DNA of 64,000 nucleotides, from assembly GCA_039707655.1 (NCBI GenBank), contig CM077665.1, positions 135,923,148 to 135,987,147 of the forward strand. The letters are read 5' to 3'. Below are positions 8,211-19,526 of the stretch, one piece after another (positions within the stretch are counted from its first letter, which is position 1; each line of letters begins with the position of its first letter). The notes beneath the pieces were generated by a model, which did no database searches, was not told where the DNA came from, and saw only the letters and a list, made by a program, of their open reading frames with translations. The stretch is from Elymus sibiricus. Lineage: Eukaryota > Streptophyta > Magnoliopsida > Poales > Poaceae. The position numbers and the translations under genes are program-made.

Positions 8211-10952
8211 ATGGCGGACAAGATCCCTGCAGCTGGGCGGCCTTTGGTGCACGGTGGCGCCATGGCGAGCAAGACCGGCCCTGCGGTCGCATGCATCCTT
8301 GGTGGGTCGCAGGTGCCCGCCTCCAACCGCTAGATCAAGCAGTTCTCCCGTTGGGCAAGCACGATTCGGCCACGGTCCGAGTCCCCGCAGCCCCGGGCGT
8401 GGCCGGAAACCGACATCACCTTCGGCCCCGACGACCACCCCAGAACAACGGCGGCCGCCGGAAATCTTCCCATGCTGTGCACGCCAACCATAAGCGGCGT
8501 GGCCGTCTCCAGGACCCTCATCGACGATGGCGCCGGCCTCAACGTCCTCTCCTTGGAGACCTTCAACGCGCTGCAGGTGCCCCATGACCAACTCGCACCT
8601 TCAAGGCCCTTCTCCGGGGTGGTCGGGAGATCTGTCGCCCCTGTAGGGCGGGTGTGCCTCCCCGTCACCTTCGGCACTCGCTCCAACTTCCGCACCGAGC
8701 AGATCGACTTCGACGTCACCCACATCCACCTTCCATACAACGCGATACTTGGCTACCCCGCCCTTGCCTAGTTCATGGAGGCAACGCACCCGGGCTACAA
8801 CGTCTTCAATATGCCCGGGAGCGGCGGCATCCTCATCGTCGCTGGAAATGTCAAGGATGCGTCCCACGCGCTCAAGCTCGCCTACAGAACGGCGGCCGCG
8901 GCGCGCCCCATTGCTGGGGACGCCGCGCAGGTCGCGGAGGACTCGGGAGATGCCTTCGACGTCGCGCCGGTGAAGAAGAAGCAGTTGTTCTCTGAGAACC
9001 GGGCAGAAATGAAGCAGGTGTCTGTGGACGAGGGAAGCACTGGTCCTAGCTTCACCATCGGCGCTGACTTGCCTCAGGAGCAGGAGGAGGCACTGGTGGC
9101 CTTCCTCCACGCGAACAAGGACGCGTTCGCGTGGAGCGCCTCCGACCTGGTGGGGGTCCCGAGGGACGTAATCGAGCACCACCTCATGGTGTGCCCCAGT
9201 GCATGCCCGGTGAAGCAGAAGGCAACGAGGCAGTCTCAAGAGAATCAGGCATTCATTGCCCAGGAGGTCGGCAAGCTGAAGGAGGCCGGAGTCATCCGGG
9301 AGGTGCGGTACCCGGAGTGGGTCGCCAACCTGGTGGTCGTCCCGAAGAAGTGTGGGAAGGAGCATATGTGCGTCGACTACACAAGCCTGAACGAAGCCTA
9401 TCCCCAAGACCCATACTCGCTGCCACGCATCGACCAGATCGTGGACTCCACCGCCGAGTGCGACCTCCTGTGTTTCCTGGACACCTTCTCGGGCTACGAT
9501 CAGATCAAGATGGTAGTGGAGGACGTCGAGAAGATGACCTTCCTCACCTCGTGCGGTGTATTCTGTTACACGTGCATGCCCTTCGGGCTACGGAATGCCG
9601 GGGCAACCTTCCAGCGGCTGATGCATCTCGCCCTGGGGCCTCAGCTCGGGAGGAACGCGGAGGCCTACGTCGACGACATCGTGGTCAAGTCATGAAGAGG
9701 CAAAACCCTGGTTGAAGACCTGGAGGAGACGTTCGCCAGCCTGAGGAAGGTGAACCTGAGACTCAACCTCGAGTAGTCCGTCTTCGGGGTTCCGTCGGGC
9801 AAGCTGCTCGGTTTCCTTGTGTCGCACCGGGGAATCGAGGCGGACCCAGAGAAGGTCAAGGCAATAAACAAGATGGGCGCGCCCCAGACCCTCAAGGAAA
9901 TGCAGAAACTGGCGGGTTGCATGACCTCCTTGGGGCGCTTCATCTCCAAGCTCGGTGAACGGGCCCTGCCTTGCTTCAAGATCATGAAAAGGAAGAGCCC
10001 CTTCGAATGGACTCCAGAGGCAGATGCGGCGTTCGAAGAACTCAAGCGGTACCTCATGAGTCCGCCGGTGATGGTGGCGCCTCGTCCTCGGGAGCCCCTG
10101 CTGCTCTACCTGGCCGCCACCCCCCACTCCGCCAGCGCTGCGCTGGTGGCAGTTATGGAAGAACGTGCAGACACGCGCGCCACACCGACGGGTGCAGGCG
10201 AGTCCCACAACATAAAGCAAGGAGGCTCGCAGGATACGAGGGAGCCCGCTCCTCCACAAGACGATGCTCCTGAGGCCCGGGCCGCTCCTACGGCCACCGA
10301 GGCGCTTAAGCCTCATGAGCCCGCTGCGGAACAGGGCGATGCGGGAGGCGTCACCCTCGTCGAGCACCCAGTATACTACGTCAGTACGGTGCTGCGGGAT
10401 GCGCGCTCACGGTACCCCATGCAACAGAAGCTCCTGCTAGCACTTCTCGTCGCTTCGAGGAAGCTGTGTCACTACTTCCAGGGACATCCCATCAAGGTCG
10501 TCTCCGCGTACCCCTTGGAGAAGGTGCTGTGCAACCCCAACGCAGCAGGAAGAGTCGCTGAGTGGAACATTGAGCTACAGGCCTTCAATATTGAGTTCAG
10601 CACGACCAGGGTCATCAAGGGGGCAGCCCTGGCAGACTTCGTGGTGGAGTGGACAGACCCTCCTGACCGGGGGCTGGATGGGGGCCAGTCCCTCATCCCT
10701 GGCGATGAGGCACCCAAGGGTTTGACCATGCATTTTGATGGAGCCTTCGCACGCATGGGAGCAGGGGCCGGAGTCGTGCTCATCTCCCCGACGGGGAACA
10801 AGCTTCACTACGCTGTGCAACTCTGTTTCCAGCATGGAGAAAAGGTCTCCAACAACATCGCGGAGTACGAGGGCCTCTTCGCCGGCCTCAAGGCCACGGC
10901 AGCTTTGGGGATTTGGCGCCTTACCATCAAGGGCGACTCCCAACTCCTCGTC
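8211..10952 (+). pseudogene. Tat element B pol, first part: protease, RT, RNase H, archaeal-type RNase H
   Basis: One frame (frame 0) runs from an ATG at 8211 to the insertion point of element D. Only a short gag start survives; at about 8285 the frame jumps into VACILGG, which lies near the gag/protease junction in element C, so a large gag deletion is inferred. Protease has TLIDDGAGLNVLS in place of the usual DSGA. RT (about 9200-9695) shows LDTFSGYDQI, MPFGLRNAGATFQ and the catalytic YVDDIVVKS. A Gypsy RNase H follows with a degraded active site ([11 protein letters not shown]). The second, archaeal-type RNase H begins [17 protein letters not shown] and includes NIAEYEGL and KGDSQLLV. Nonsense codons at 8331, 8769, 9693 and 9774 inactivate it. 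There is no frameshift, and the frame continues exactly at 25251. Confidence 0.87.
10948..10952 (+). other. Target-site duplication of element D, left
   Basis: TCGTC, identical to 25246-25250. It lies in the second RNase H of element B. Confidence 0.9.
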
Positions 10953-11868
10953 TGTCGGCGTTCTGGGAACGGTGGTACCCAGACCTGCCTGCCTGCGGCC
11001 CAGGGCATGGCCCACCTCGCCAGCCGATCACAACAAAACGTAGCCCCACTCAAGACAAGGCCCTCGCGAGGACCCTAGGCTCGCGAGGAAGAGCAGCATA
11101 AAGACCAGCAAGGGATGGGCCTCTCCAGGGCCCCTCCAGAGCGGCGGAGATCTCTATGTAGAGCCCGGCCTCAGGAGTCAAAGATGACGCAAGGAAGGAC
11201 AGGCGGGCGCCAGCGCGCCAGGCGGTGCAGTTTCCCCTTTGGTGCAAAGGGAGCAAGGACGTACGCGGGTTCCCAAAGCACCCCCCAAAGGTTTCCATTC
11301 CGATGCAACAAGACCACGACCACGAGCCCTGCAGGACGGATGTCATCGCCGAGCCCACCTCTGCATCGACAGCTACTTTGCAGGCGAAGACCGCCTTTGG
11401 ACAGGGCGGGGATGTACTCCTGTCCCCCTTCAAATTTGGCCGTTGTGGAATTCCTTCCCGCCATTGCGATAAGGGAAGAGGACCCGGGCCACCGCTATAT
11501 ATAGAGGCTAGGCTGCACCGTAGAAGGGGATCCGGCAACCTGTCGATCCACTCATCCATCCAATCCATCACAAAGCCAGCAGAGGGCCAAGAACACCTCA
11601 GGAGTGCCCTCGCGAGGCTCCTCACCATTGAACTAGTTCATCCACCATACCTCCATGAGAGGCAATCCACGAAAGCAGGAGTAGGGTATTACGCTTCGCA
11701 GTGGCCCGAACCTGGGTAAACCACCGTGTTCCTCTTCTTCCTCGTCATCGTGCGAGTTCATCGTCTTAGCCATCGATTAGCGAGCTAGGTAGGGCGAAGC
11801 TGCAGGGAATCTCCGCACACACCCCTGTGTTCGAATCTTAAGGGTTTTGCGGATCCTGAAATATGACA
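10953..11868 (+). repeat. 5' LTR of element D, 916 bp
   Basis: Starts TGTCGGCGTTCTGGGAACGG and ends GAAATATGACA. It closely matches the 920-bp 3' LTR at 24326-25245. Confidence 0.9.
11496..11503 (+). promoter_or_regulatory. LTR TATA box (element D 5' LTR)
   Basis: TATATATA in the context CCGCTATATATAGAGG. The same motif occurs at 24873 and 58974 in the sister LTRs. Transcription is expected to start about 30 bp downstream. Confidence 0.6.
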
Positions 11869-11870
11869 TT

Positions 11871-11888
11871 TGGCGTGCCAGGTAGGGG
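11871..11888 (+). other. Primer-binding site of element D
   Basis: TGGCGTGCCAGGTAGGGG, identical to the site in element B, two bases after the LTR end. Confidence 0.65.
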
Positions 11889-12203
11889 GCGTGTCGGAGT
11901 CTTCCTCAAGCCAAGATCTTCTCCCACCTTGCAGTTTCGATGTCTGACGCTCGCCGAGCCCGCACCGAGCGCCGAGCTGCCCGTGTCGCCCAGACGGCAC
12001 CTGTGGGCCGCGCCAACGCGCGCCGGTCACCCTCGCCTGTGGCCAACGCCGCCATAGGCCCGGACGCCCACGTGTAACGAGACTCCTCCCAGCCGGTCAC
12101 CGCGCGGCATGATGGCCACACCGCCAATCCGTCGATCGTCCCAGCTTCCGGGTCGTCCTCCCATGTTCAGCCTAGACCGGCGCGCGGCTCGGGCGCACTC
12201 GCC

Positions 12204-14150
12204 ATGGCGAACGAGCTGCTCCGCTACTGCCCCGCCCCCGACCGCTATGACGACTGGCTTTGGTGCATCGCGGAGCTCGTCAGTGCCGCCGGCGACGCTT
12301 CAGCGCTCTCCTACTCGCTTCGCCCCCGACCGTCCCAGGCAGACGACGTGGCCCACGATGCGCTGCCACCTCCTCCGCAACGCGACGCCGACCCCGGGCC
12401 CAGGCCAGAGGCGCGCCCGCGTGACCAGCCCCGCGAACCGCGAGCAAGGGCAAGAGATGAAGTAAGCTGCCAGGTGGTTCCCCGGCCGCGCGTTGACGTG
12501 CGTGCGCTCCCCGCGATGCCGGCCTAGCGTCGTGACCGGGCACCACTCGAGGCGGCCCCTCAGGAGCGTCGAGACTGGGTCCCTCCCGCACACGCAGCAC
12601 CTATCGAACCAGTGGGGTGCCTCGCCATTGCCCCGGAGCTCCACCCAACCACGTGGCCCTGCAAGTTCAAGCCTGACCTGCCCCCGCGCTATGATGGAAC
12701 CCCGGATCCCGCCGAGTTCCTATAGCTCTACTCCCTGAGCATCCGGGTGGCCGGAGGAGACGACAAGGTCATGGCGTGCTGGTTCCCCATGGCGCTCAAA
12801 GGTGGCGCGCTCTCCTGGCTCCTCAACCTCCCGGAGGGGTCCATCACCTCCTAGGACGACCTGCGCAAGCGCTTCATCACCAACTTCCAAGGGACCCACG
12901 ACCGTGCGCTCACCGTGAACGACCTGCGGTGTATCAAGCAGCAGGATGGAGAGACCCTGCACAAATTCATACAGCGCTTCACGACTACGCGCCTCAAGGT
13001 CCCGAAGGCGTCGGACGAGGCTATCATCTCCGCCTTCACCGACGGCGTCACGGACCTCAAGATGAAGGAGGAGCTCGCCATGAACGACGAACTGTGCTCA
13101 GCCCTGGAGATGTTCAATTTGGCGAACAGGTGCGCCAAGGCTGAAGAGGGCCGCCTGTCGCTCCGCGGGCCTCCGGCGGCAGAGCCAGAGGAAAAGAAGA
13201 CCAAGGCCAAGGAGGCGAAGCGCAAGGCCCCAGCGGTGCTTGCGGCCGAGCCTGAGGCGAAGCGCAGCCGGGGTGAGGAACACCCCGCAGGGGGAAGACC
13301 GACCTGCATCTTCCATGGCACCAACAACCACGACACCGCCGACTGCCAGGAACTCAGTCTGGTCAGCGCCGAACACTTCGGCAGCCGCCCTGGATGCACT
13401 AACCGTGGCTTCGAACACGGCAGAGGCCGCGGTGGAGGCCGTTGGGACAACCAGGAACCGCATCAAGGGTGGCGCGATTAGCCTCAGGAGGACCGCTGGC
13501 GCGATCAGGCTCGGGATGACCGCTGGCGCGATTAGGCTCGGGAGGATCGCTGGCACGATGACCCTCCGAAGGGGTCACGCCACGGCCAGCCTCGTGAAGC
13601 ACATCTTCGTGAGGCCGGCCTACCACCACTACCGCCGCCACCCAGAAGGAAGGAAGAGGACAGGCAGGACGATGGGGCTGGGGGCTTCCAGGAGGTCAGG
13701 GCGGTAGCCTGTATCCTGGGCGGCGCCCAGGCCCCAGCGTCGAACCGCGCCTTCAAGCAGTACACGCGGGAGGTGAAGGCGGCTCTCCCAAAGCCCGAAG
13801 CAATGCGACCCCTCAAGTGGTCCCAGATCGCCATTACCTTCGACTTGAGGGATCAGCTCAGGTGCTCGGCCATGGCCGGCAAGCTCCCCATGCTGTGCAC
13901 TCCGACCATCAACAACGTCCTCAAGATACCAGGGAGTGGCGGCGTCATCACCGTCGCTTGCGATCAGAAGGATGCTGTCTGCTCCCTCGAGCGTGCTTAC
14001 CGCGCCGTGGCAGCCGAGCGCTCAGACGACGAGGAAGATGCCCTGCCTCGTGAGGACACACGCAAGCAGAAGAAGCAGCTCCTTCCCACGGGGCGTCCCG
14101 GAGCCTCGGGCTCTGTGCCCAGGGATGGGGCCCCACCTCCCATCACATAG
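12204..14150 (+). pseudogene. Element D gag and protease relic
   Basis: The frame starts at ATG 12204 (GCCATGGCG, MANELLRYCPAPDRYDDW) and stays in frame 0 to the stop at 14148. The retrotransposon gag domain spans about 12680-13140 (RYDGTPDPAEFL, WFPMALKGGALSW, LHKFIQRFTTTRLKVPK). A Cys/His knuckle of the C-x2-H-x5-H-x4-C type (CIFHGTNNHDTADC) lies at about 13306-13350. Short tandem repeats rich in DRWRD follow. The protease start (MLCTPTINNV) is joined directly to LKIPGSGG: 303 bp holding the active site are missing compared with element C. Nonsense codons are at 12525, 12723, 12852, 13479 and 13533; comparison with C or with neighbouring repeat units shows CAG or TGG turned into TAG each time. 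The original product formed virus-like particles. Confidence 0.87.
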
Positions 14151-14213
14151 GAAAGCGCGCTCGGCGCCCCTCTTGGGTCGGGCCCGGGGACTCCCATCCG
14201 GGGAGCTTCCGGC

Positions 14214-14681
14214 TTGGCCAGTGAGACAAGGGAGGCACTCGGGCACAACCTGAAGGCGCGTCCTGACACGCGTCTGCTCGAGTCGGGAGCACGGCGCGTG
14301 GCGCCGAGCTCGCAAGAGTCCGTCATTAGAGCGATCGAGGAGCTTCAGGAAGCACAAGCCATGCAAGGCGGAGACTGCCCAGCACCACCAATCGCAGCCG
14401 CCATCATCGGCCCGGTCGACCAGCCGCGCGTCTGCGTCAGCACGCTCGCGATCAACAGGGCCGCGTCCCAGGGCCCCTTTTGGCCAACGCGTGCCGATCA
14501 TGGATGGGTTTACCCGCACAACCACGTCCGCATGCACTTCGGCCTGGCGAACGCAGTCGTCACGTTCCAGCGCCTTGCCCGGGCCATGCTCATACCTTGC
14601 CTCGCGGGGCGCGGCAAGGAGTCGGAGGAGATGCTCGGACCGAGCGAAGGTCCTGAGCCTCGGGAGACGACGGGCCCGTGA
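14214..14681 (+). pseudogene. RT relic of element D
   Basis: This open stretch of about 155 codons has no ATG start of its own. It ends in a fragment resembling the RT 'primer grip' side: FGLANAVVTFQRLARAML, compared with MPFGLRNAGATFQRLMHLAL in element B. The catalytic YVDD motif and everything after it are absent. An equivalent stretch exists in element C (61943-62410), so the truncation predates the spread of both copies. It could be part of a fused gag-pro tail rather than a working protein. Confidence 0.6.
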
Positions 14682-15179
14682 GGGTCGCGCTCGTGGAGGT
14701 GTAAGATCAGGCTACGACGGCAGCTTCGATTCTTTAGCGGCATGGCCGCCAGGTGACTTTTTGTTGGCCGTTGCCAGGTAACTTTTTGGTTCACTCCGTT
14801 TGAGGGTGCCCACCGGGCCGCATTACCCTCAGGCGATCAGGGCATACCGCTGCAGCTGCCTCATTTACGCATATTTCAATAGTTTCTCATGCATATGACC
14901 TGTTTCCTAACGTTTTACCTTGCCTGCACGGCTCTTTGCCGGCGTGAATGTCACCACACCACCCTCCCTGAGTTGGTGTTTCGCAGGGGGGCGTGCGCTA
15001 CGGCCCTCCCCGAGGCACCTCAGAACTGGATAGCAAGGCCCTATCGCCTCAGGGACTTGCATCTTTGGGCAGTCGACCCCCGCTCGGGGGCTCCGACCGC
15101 AGCGCGGCGCCACAACATGGAGTCTTGGGAGGCATCAGGGCCTCCTGAAGCAGCAGCCGGCAGGACGGAATGGGGGTCG

Positions 15180-15600
15180 CTCGAGCGTCAAAGGGGGCTC
15201 CTGAGCATCGCGCCTCAGGAGCCTTACCGGTCATATAGCCACTCGCCCCTTGATGTCGTCCTTGGTGATCCGGTCGGCATCAAGGGTGTCGGGGCCTCGC
15301 CTCGTAGTTGCGTCCTTGGTGATCTGGTCATACACTACGGTGGTAGGGAAATGTGCGGGACTGGGACCTGCCGACGTAGAGCCGCTTGGGCGTCAAAGGG
15401 GGCTCATGGGCAATGTGCCTCAGGGGCCTTACCGGTCATAAAGCCACTCGCCCCTTGATGTCGTCCTTGGTGATCCGGTCGGCGTCAAGGGTGTCGGGGC
15501 CTGACCTCATAGTTGCGTCCTTGGTGATCCGCTCGTACACTATGGTGGTCGGGAAATGTGCGGGACTGGGGCCTGTAGGCGCAGAGTGCCAAAAGGACTC
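15180..15600 (+). repeat. Minisatellite block 1 of element D (~205-bp units)
   Basis: About two units related to those at 5285-5690 (GCGTCAAAGGGGGCTC at about 15185 and 15390). The first unit carries the perfect inverted repeat GGCTCCTGAG (15196-15205) / CTCAGGAGCC (15214-15223). Confidence 0.8.
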
Positions 15601-15826
15601 CCAACCTGCCTCACTCGTGAAGAAGAAGAAGTCTGCAGGACCTCAGACGGCGCCACCTACGAGAAGACTCAAGCGCAAATCTCCTTTGAGGTAGGTACCT
15701 CGCGAGTCCAAAGCGCCCTCGCGAGCTCCCAGATACACCTCCCAGTTCTGCCGTGCAAGCCACGCGTACGAACTCAATGGGTTGTACACGCCCGGAGCCC
15801 CCGAGGACGCGGAGGGGTTCCTTCCC

Positions 15827-16040
15827 ACGCAATGTGGAAGCCACAGCTCTGTGCTGGCTGTCAACACAGTCCACCAATGACTATGCCCACGCAATGTGGA
15901 AGCCACATCTCCATGCTGGCGGTCAACACGGTCCACCAATGACTATGTCCACGCAATGTGGAAGCCACAGCCCCGTGCTGGCAGACAACACGGTCCACCA
16001 ATGACTATGCCCACACAATGTGGAAGCCCCACGCCCCGTG
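15827..16040 (+). repeat. Minisatellite of 62-bp units
   Basis: ACGCAATGTGGAAGCC recurs at 15827, 15889 and 15951, with a variant at 16013, giving an exact 62-bp period and about 3.4 units. A single related segment is present in element B at about 26930-27010. Confidence 0.85.
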
Positions 16041-16282
16041 CGGGGGATAAAGATCTGAGGGCGCCCCAGCGGCTGCATCCAACCTCAGGAAGGTCCCTGG
16101 TGGCCCCCTTCTCGCTGCGGTCCCCAGGGATGTACGCGTGAGGGGGCTGCACGGGGCTACTACCGGGCCAAGCCTGGTACTACTACCGGGCCAAGCCTGG
16201 TACACGCCACCTTCCCAGGTCTGCCAAACCTGGTCTTCACGCGCCCATCTCAGGAAAAGCTGGCGAGGAAAGGTATGGGAGC

Positions 16283-16830
16283 CACTCGTACGTCAAGGGG
16301 GACTCCTGAGCATCGCGAGTCAGGAGCCTCACTAGTCCCGTAGCCCCTCACCCCTTGGAACCGTCCTTGGTGATCCGGTCGGCCCAACGGCGGTTGAGGT
16401 ATGCGCGGGGCCGGGCCCTGCCGACGCAGAGCTTAAAGCGCTCAAAAAACCCCTAAGGAGGACGCTGGAGCTCGTACGTCAAGGGGGACTCCTGAGCATC
16501 GCGACTCAGGAGCCTCACTGGTCCTGTAGCCCCTCACCCCTTGGAACCGTCCTTGGTGATCCGGATGGCCCAACGGCGGCTGAGGTATGCGCGGGGCCGG
16601 GCCCTGCCGACGCAGAGCGCAAGGTGTTCGAAATTTCCAAGTTAACCCAATCTTCACCATGTTCCCTTCATGAGTGCTGCTCGTACGTCAAGGGGGACTC
16701 CTGAGCATCGCGACTCAGGAGCCTCACTGGCCCCGTAGCCCCTCACCCCTTGGAACCGTCCTTGGTGATCCGGACGGCCCAACGGCGGCTGAGGTATGCG
16801 CGGGGCCAGGCCTTGCCGATGCAAAGCATC
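16283..16830 (+). repeat. Minisatellite block 2 of element D
   Basis: Three units begin with CTCGTACGTCAAGGGGGACT at about 16284, 16470 and 16679. Each has a CTCCTGAG...CTCAGGAG-type hairpin, perfect at 16489-16512 and 16698-16721. 16831-16977, between this block and the antisense gene, shows no gene and is probably its 3' UTR. Confidence 0.8.
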
Positions 16831-18335
16831 ACAGCAAGCAAGAAGGAAACGAGGCGAAGAGAGCAATCACACAGTTCAGCAGTTATTACAAGCATTAAAA
16901 GTTTTCGCGGATACGAACAAGTTTAACGCCTCCACGAGGCACGATGGACATTGCAGGAAAGGAACAAGAGAGAGGAATCAGGAGGTGCCGTTGCCACCAC
17001 TCGTCCCGCCTTCGGGGAACTCATCGTCGACGTCACTGGCGTCGTCTTCTTCGCCACTAACCCCTGCAGCGTCAGAAGGCGGAGGAACGGTGACGCGGGT
17101 GAACCTCTTCACCAGCATCTCCACGGCACCCTTCACCGCCGCCGCAGCGCTAGTGCGGACCTCGGGGGCGACCGGGCAGATTACGGAGTCGAAGTCAAAC
17201 CCCGGCTCGCGAAGATGGAGATGGCTGAAGACGCGCGTCGCGGCCTCAGAAAAGAGGTCATGGCACTCGCTCTCCAAGACCCCCTCCACCTTGACAACGG
17301 TGCCCTCCAGTGCCTCGACGAGCTGCGAAGCCGCTCTCTGGAGCCGCCAGGGGCTCCGCGAACCCATCCCAGCAAAGGGAGTGGAGCGCTTGGCGAAGCT
17401 TGAGCTCGACGGTGGGAAAGGCGCTGAGCTCCGCAACCTTTTTCTCCTCAGCCGCGGCAAGAGTCTTCTCCCTGGCGTCGAGCAGGGCCTCCTTCGAAGC
17501 GAATTCCTTCTCCTGCGCGTCCAGGCGCTCCCGCTCCGTGGCCTGGCGGGTCGCCGCCTGGGATAGCTCGGAGTCCCGAGCGGCAAGCTTGGCCTGGCGG
17601 GTCTTGAGGTCTTCCTCCTGCTGACGCAGCTGCTCCGCAAGCTCAGATTTCTCCTCCTGAAGAGCCTTCAGGCGGGCCTCCACCTCTTCACAACGCCTGG
17701 CAGCAGACGCCGCATCAGCTAGTGCCTCCTCGCGGGCTGCCCTGGCAGACGCGGCCTCCATCTCGCTCTTTGCCGCGGCAGCCTCGGCCCGACCCCAAAC
17801 CGCCACGGCAGAGGTGTCGGCCTGGAGCCACCCGGAGAGGAGCCCAAGGCGCCCATTCGTGAGGCGATCGTCGGTACCCCCGACAACATCCCGAACTTGA
17901 CCCAGAGCGGTGAAGGCCACGTCCAGGACGTCTAGGCCGCGCGACGAAGGCATCAAGCCCTCCTCCGGAGGAGTCACCTATGCGAGTACGGGGGACATCC
18001 CCGGGGAGACAGCAGCACGAGGAGCAAGAGGATTCGGAGGCCGCGCAGCGACCACAGACACAGACAGATCGACGGGCGGCCGGCCCTCAGGGGCTAGCCC
18101 TCCAGATAGCGGCACCGCCGCGCCCTCGAGGGCAGGAGCGATCACGCAAACAGGCATTGGGGGCTCAGGGGGCTCCGCGACGATGACCAGGGGGGTTGCC
18201 TCGCGAGCCCCCACCCCCTCGACAGCGGGCGCCTCGACAGGCGACGGCAGGATGGCAGGAGCGGGCAGCGCGTCGGAAGGCGCCTTCGGCTTGACGCCCG
18301 CCTTCTTCTTCCTTATCTTCAGCACGGTGGCGTTC

Positions 18336-18410
18336 CTGGTTACCACGCAAAGGAAGGTCATCAATACACAAGCTACCGGCGGGTGACCAAGGCCGAGCCG
18401 GATCACTTAC
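18336..18410 (-). other. Predicted intron in the antisense gene of element D
   Basis: On the minus strand the donor GA|GTAAGT begins at 18410 and the acceptor GTAACCAG|GAACG ends at 18336 (75 bp). Unspliced, the frame hits TAA straight after RKRKWVDVEE. Spliced, it continues in phase into NATVLKIRKKKAG. This is inferred from splice consensus and frame only. Confidence 0.6.
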
Positions 18411-19521
18411 TCTTCAACGTCGACCCACTTCCTCTTCCTCTCTACTCTGGCAATGACGGGGGCTCCCTCGCCCTTCTCGGTGAGGGCACCACCACGCGGG
18501 GGAGCAAGGGCGCTGTCCGCAAGGGCGGCCGCCGGAGTGATCGCCACAGCCCCGGCCTCGCCCACCTTGCCTGTGAGCTGCGATTCGGGCGGGGGCGAGG
18601 CGGGCGCTTCAACCGCCTTGCCGGCAGAGGCAGGGCGCACCGAAGAAGACCCCGCTCCGCGCTTCCCGAGGGTCGACATGCAGCCAGACCATGTGGCACG
18701 AGGGGCCGGTCCTAGCCCCCTGGGGGTCTTGGCGGGACGTGGGGAGCCCGCAGCGGAAACTTCACCGACATCATCGTCGTCCTCGAGGTCGCGCAGGAGC
18801 GTGCTCTGCGATGGGGGGACGCCCCTGCCGGGTCGTCGGCGTCGGCGGCGAATCCTCCCTGCCCGTGGTGTCGCTGGAGGACACCATCACCGGAGAACCA
18901 AGGCCCTCAGCTGGGGAGAGCCCCCCGTTCGTTGAAGACAGGCATCGCGGCAACCAGATCGGCCACATCGTCGCGGCGGTACAGCGGGGCGTGGGCGTCG
19001 GGGAGATCACCGGGATCGCCGTTGAGCAGGGTCGTCACAGCCCTGTTCAGTTCCACGGAGGTTATGCGTGCGGACCGAAGCCTGAGGTTGTCGCCGTTGC
19101 CCTGGTAGTCCCACAAGGGCCTAGAATGGGACTGGAGGGGCGCCAGGTGCTGCGTCAAGAACTCCTTCACTATCATCCCCCCGGTCAGCTTCCTGGCACT
19201 GATATTGCGGAAAATCTGCTCCAGGACGGGCCTGGCCCGGGAGTCAGAAAGCTTCGCGGAGCTCCACGTGGAGATCTTCTGCGGCAGCCCCTTCGGCAGA
19301 TCCAACCGGGGCTTGGTGTCTTTGAGGTCCATGAGGACCCAGCGGTGCCTGAAGTTCTCCACCTTCTTCCCGGCCTTCAAGAGCATGTTGCCGCTCTGGA
19401 CCGCGACGAAGGAGACGCACGCCGACCGTTGAGCGCCGTCATGCACGCGCAAGCTGAAGAAATAGCGGAAGTGGGCCACCGAAGGCCTCACGCCCACGAA
19501 AGCCTCGCAGTAGGAGGCAAA

Positions 19522-19526
19522 GACGG
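19522..19526 (+). other. Target-site duplication of the solo LTR, left
   Basis: GACGG, identical to 23683-23687. Confidence 0.9.

Noticed and set aside
9131..9715. 194-codon frame overlapping RT in element B
   Set aside because: Shadow of the RT frame, which has the real motifs (LDTFSGYDQI, YVDD).
12280..12644. Minus-strand open frames opposite gag in D, and the same at 59728-60092 in C
   Set aside because: They mirror a strongly GC-biased gag gene and show no domain; shadow frames.
5285..16830. CRISPR-like repeat spacing in the hairpin minisatellites
   Set aside because: Units are directly adjacent and diverged, without unique spacers, in a plant retrotransposon; they are minisatellites.
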